DNA from: an uncultured Clostridium sp.
GTDB lineage: Bacteria; Bacillota; Clostridia; Lachnospirales; Lachnospiraceae
NCBI GenBank assembly: GCA_900538475.1
Contig: UPYT01000014.1
Span: 23,232-87,231, forward strand
Direction: 5' to 3'
DNA length: 64,000 bases
Within the stretch, counting starts at the first letter, position 1; each line of letters begins with the position of its first letter. This document shows positions 63,907-64,000 of the stretch, in pieces. The translations under genes and the position numbers were made by a program. The notes under the pieces were generated by a model. That model searched no databases, had not been told where the DNA came from, and saw only the letters and a program-made list of their open reading frames with translations.

Positions 63907-63954
63907 GTGCTGCTTTATGCGTAAGTGCCAAATTCTCAAAGTAATTTGAAATAA

Positions 63955-63999
63955 GGCTACCGCAATCCCACTGGCTTTAGACGGTGGGTTAAGGTAGCC
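63955..63999. repeat. Terminal hairpin, possibly an IS200/IS605-type end running off the window
   Basis: GGCTACC (63955-63961) pairs with GGTAGCC (63993-63999), and CCCAC (63967) with GTGGG (63984-63988) around CTGGCTTTAGACG. Such imperfect hairpins with a CTTTAG loop are typical of IS200/IS605 and TnpB-type ends. No transposase lies inside the window, so the rest would be beyond 64000. Confidence 0.4.
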
Positions 64000-64000
64000 A

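Overview
This 64 kb window looks like a chromosomal segment of a gut Firmicute of the Lachnospiraceae type (Blautia/Clostridium cluster XIVa-like). Reasons: clostridial gene content and start signals (AGGAGG ribosome sites, frequent TTG starts), a YesM/YesN-type two-component pair, a DUF5688 protein, a TnpV/serine-recombinase mobilizable element, and a clostridial variant of PurA. The genus is an inference; no rRNA or tRNA gene is present to settle it.

Layout. 1-8 kb: housekeeping genes (coaBC cut by the window edge, prfC, yqeY, an M20 dipeptidase, a MATE exporter, cysK, ogt). 7.9-16.2 kb: a raffinose-type sugar locus with an AraC regulator divergent from an ABC importer, a GH36 alpha-galactosidase and a GH13 sucrose-active-like enzyme. 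16.3-17.6 kb: a graveyard holding an internally deleted glnA and a frameshifted membrane-protein ORF. 17.7-21.8 kb: nadA-nadB-nadC-niaR with a strong promoter and a palindrome in its -35 region. 21.8-26.2 kb: an AraC regulator divergent from a symporter/amidohydrolase/creatininase-family operon. 26.2-35.7 kb: a second ABC importer, a YesM-like kinase, a YesN-like regulator and a cytoplasmic heparinase II/III-like lyase. 35.7-43.5 kb: uvrB with a LexA-type box, a DUF5688 gene, a large anchored protein of unknown function, and murA. 43.5-52.6 kb: a mobilizable element (TnpV, XRE regulator, MobA/L relaxase, CHC2 primase, VapE-like ATPase, large serine recombinase) inserted downstream of murA.

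The right end (52.6-64 kb) holds the most striking gene arrangement. A LysR gene is divergent from a tightly overlapping operon argG-purA-pyrB-pyrI followed by a PaaI-type thioesterase gene. ArgG, PurA and PyrB belong to three different pathways (arginine, purine, pyrimidine), but all three consume L-aspartate. I know of no standard operon that groups genes by this shared substrate. Next to it, on the minus strand, a cobalamin riboswitch with an intrinsic terminator leads a unit made of a Cys-rich small protein, a LysR regulator, metE and a YxjG-like MetE paralogue. metE also has its own promoter, with a LysR-type palindrome centred about 66 bases upstream of the predicted transcription start.

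Other structure not explained by genes: two 153-bp copies of a multi-hairpin repeat whose stems differ by compensating changes; six copies of an 11-bp motif at the end of and behind the VapE-like gene; a row of GC-rich stem-loops before the relaxase; and alternative hairpins in the uvrB leader. No CRISPR array, rRNA or tRNA was seen.
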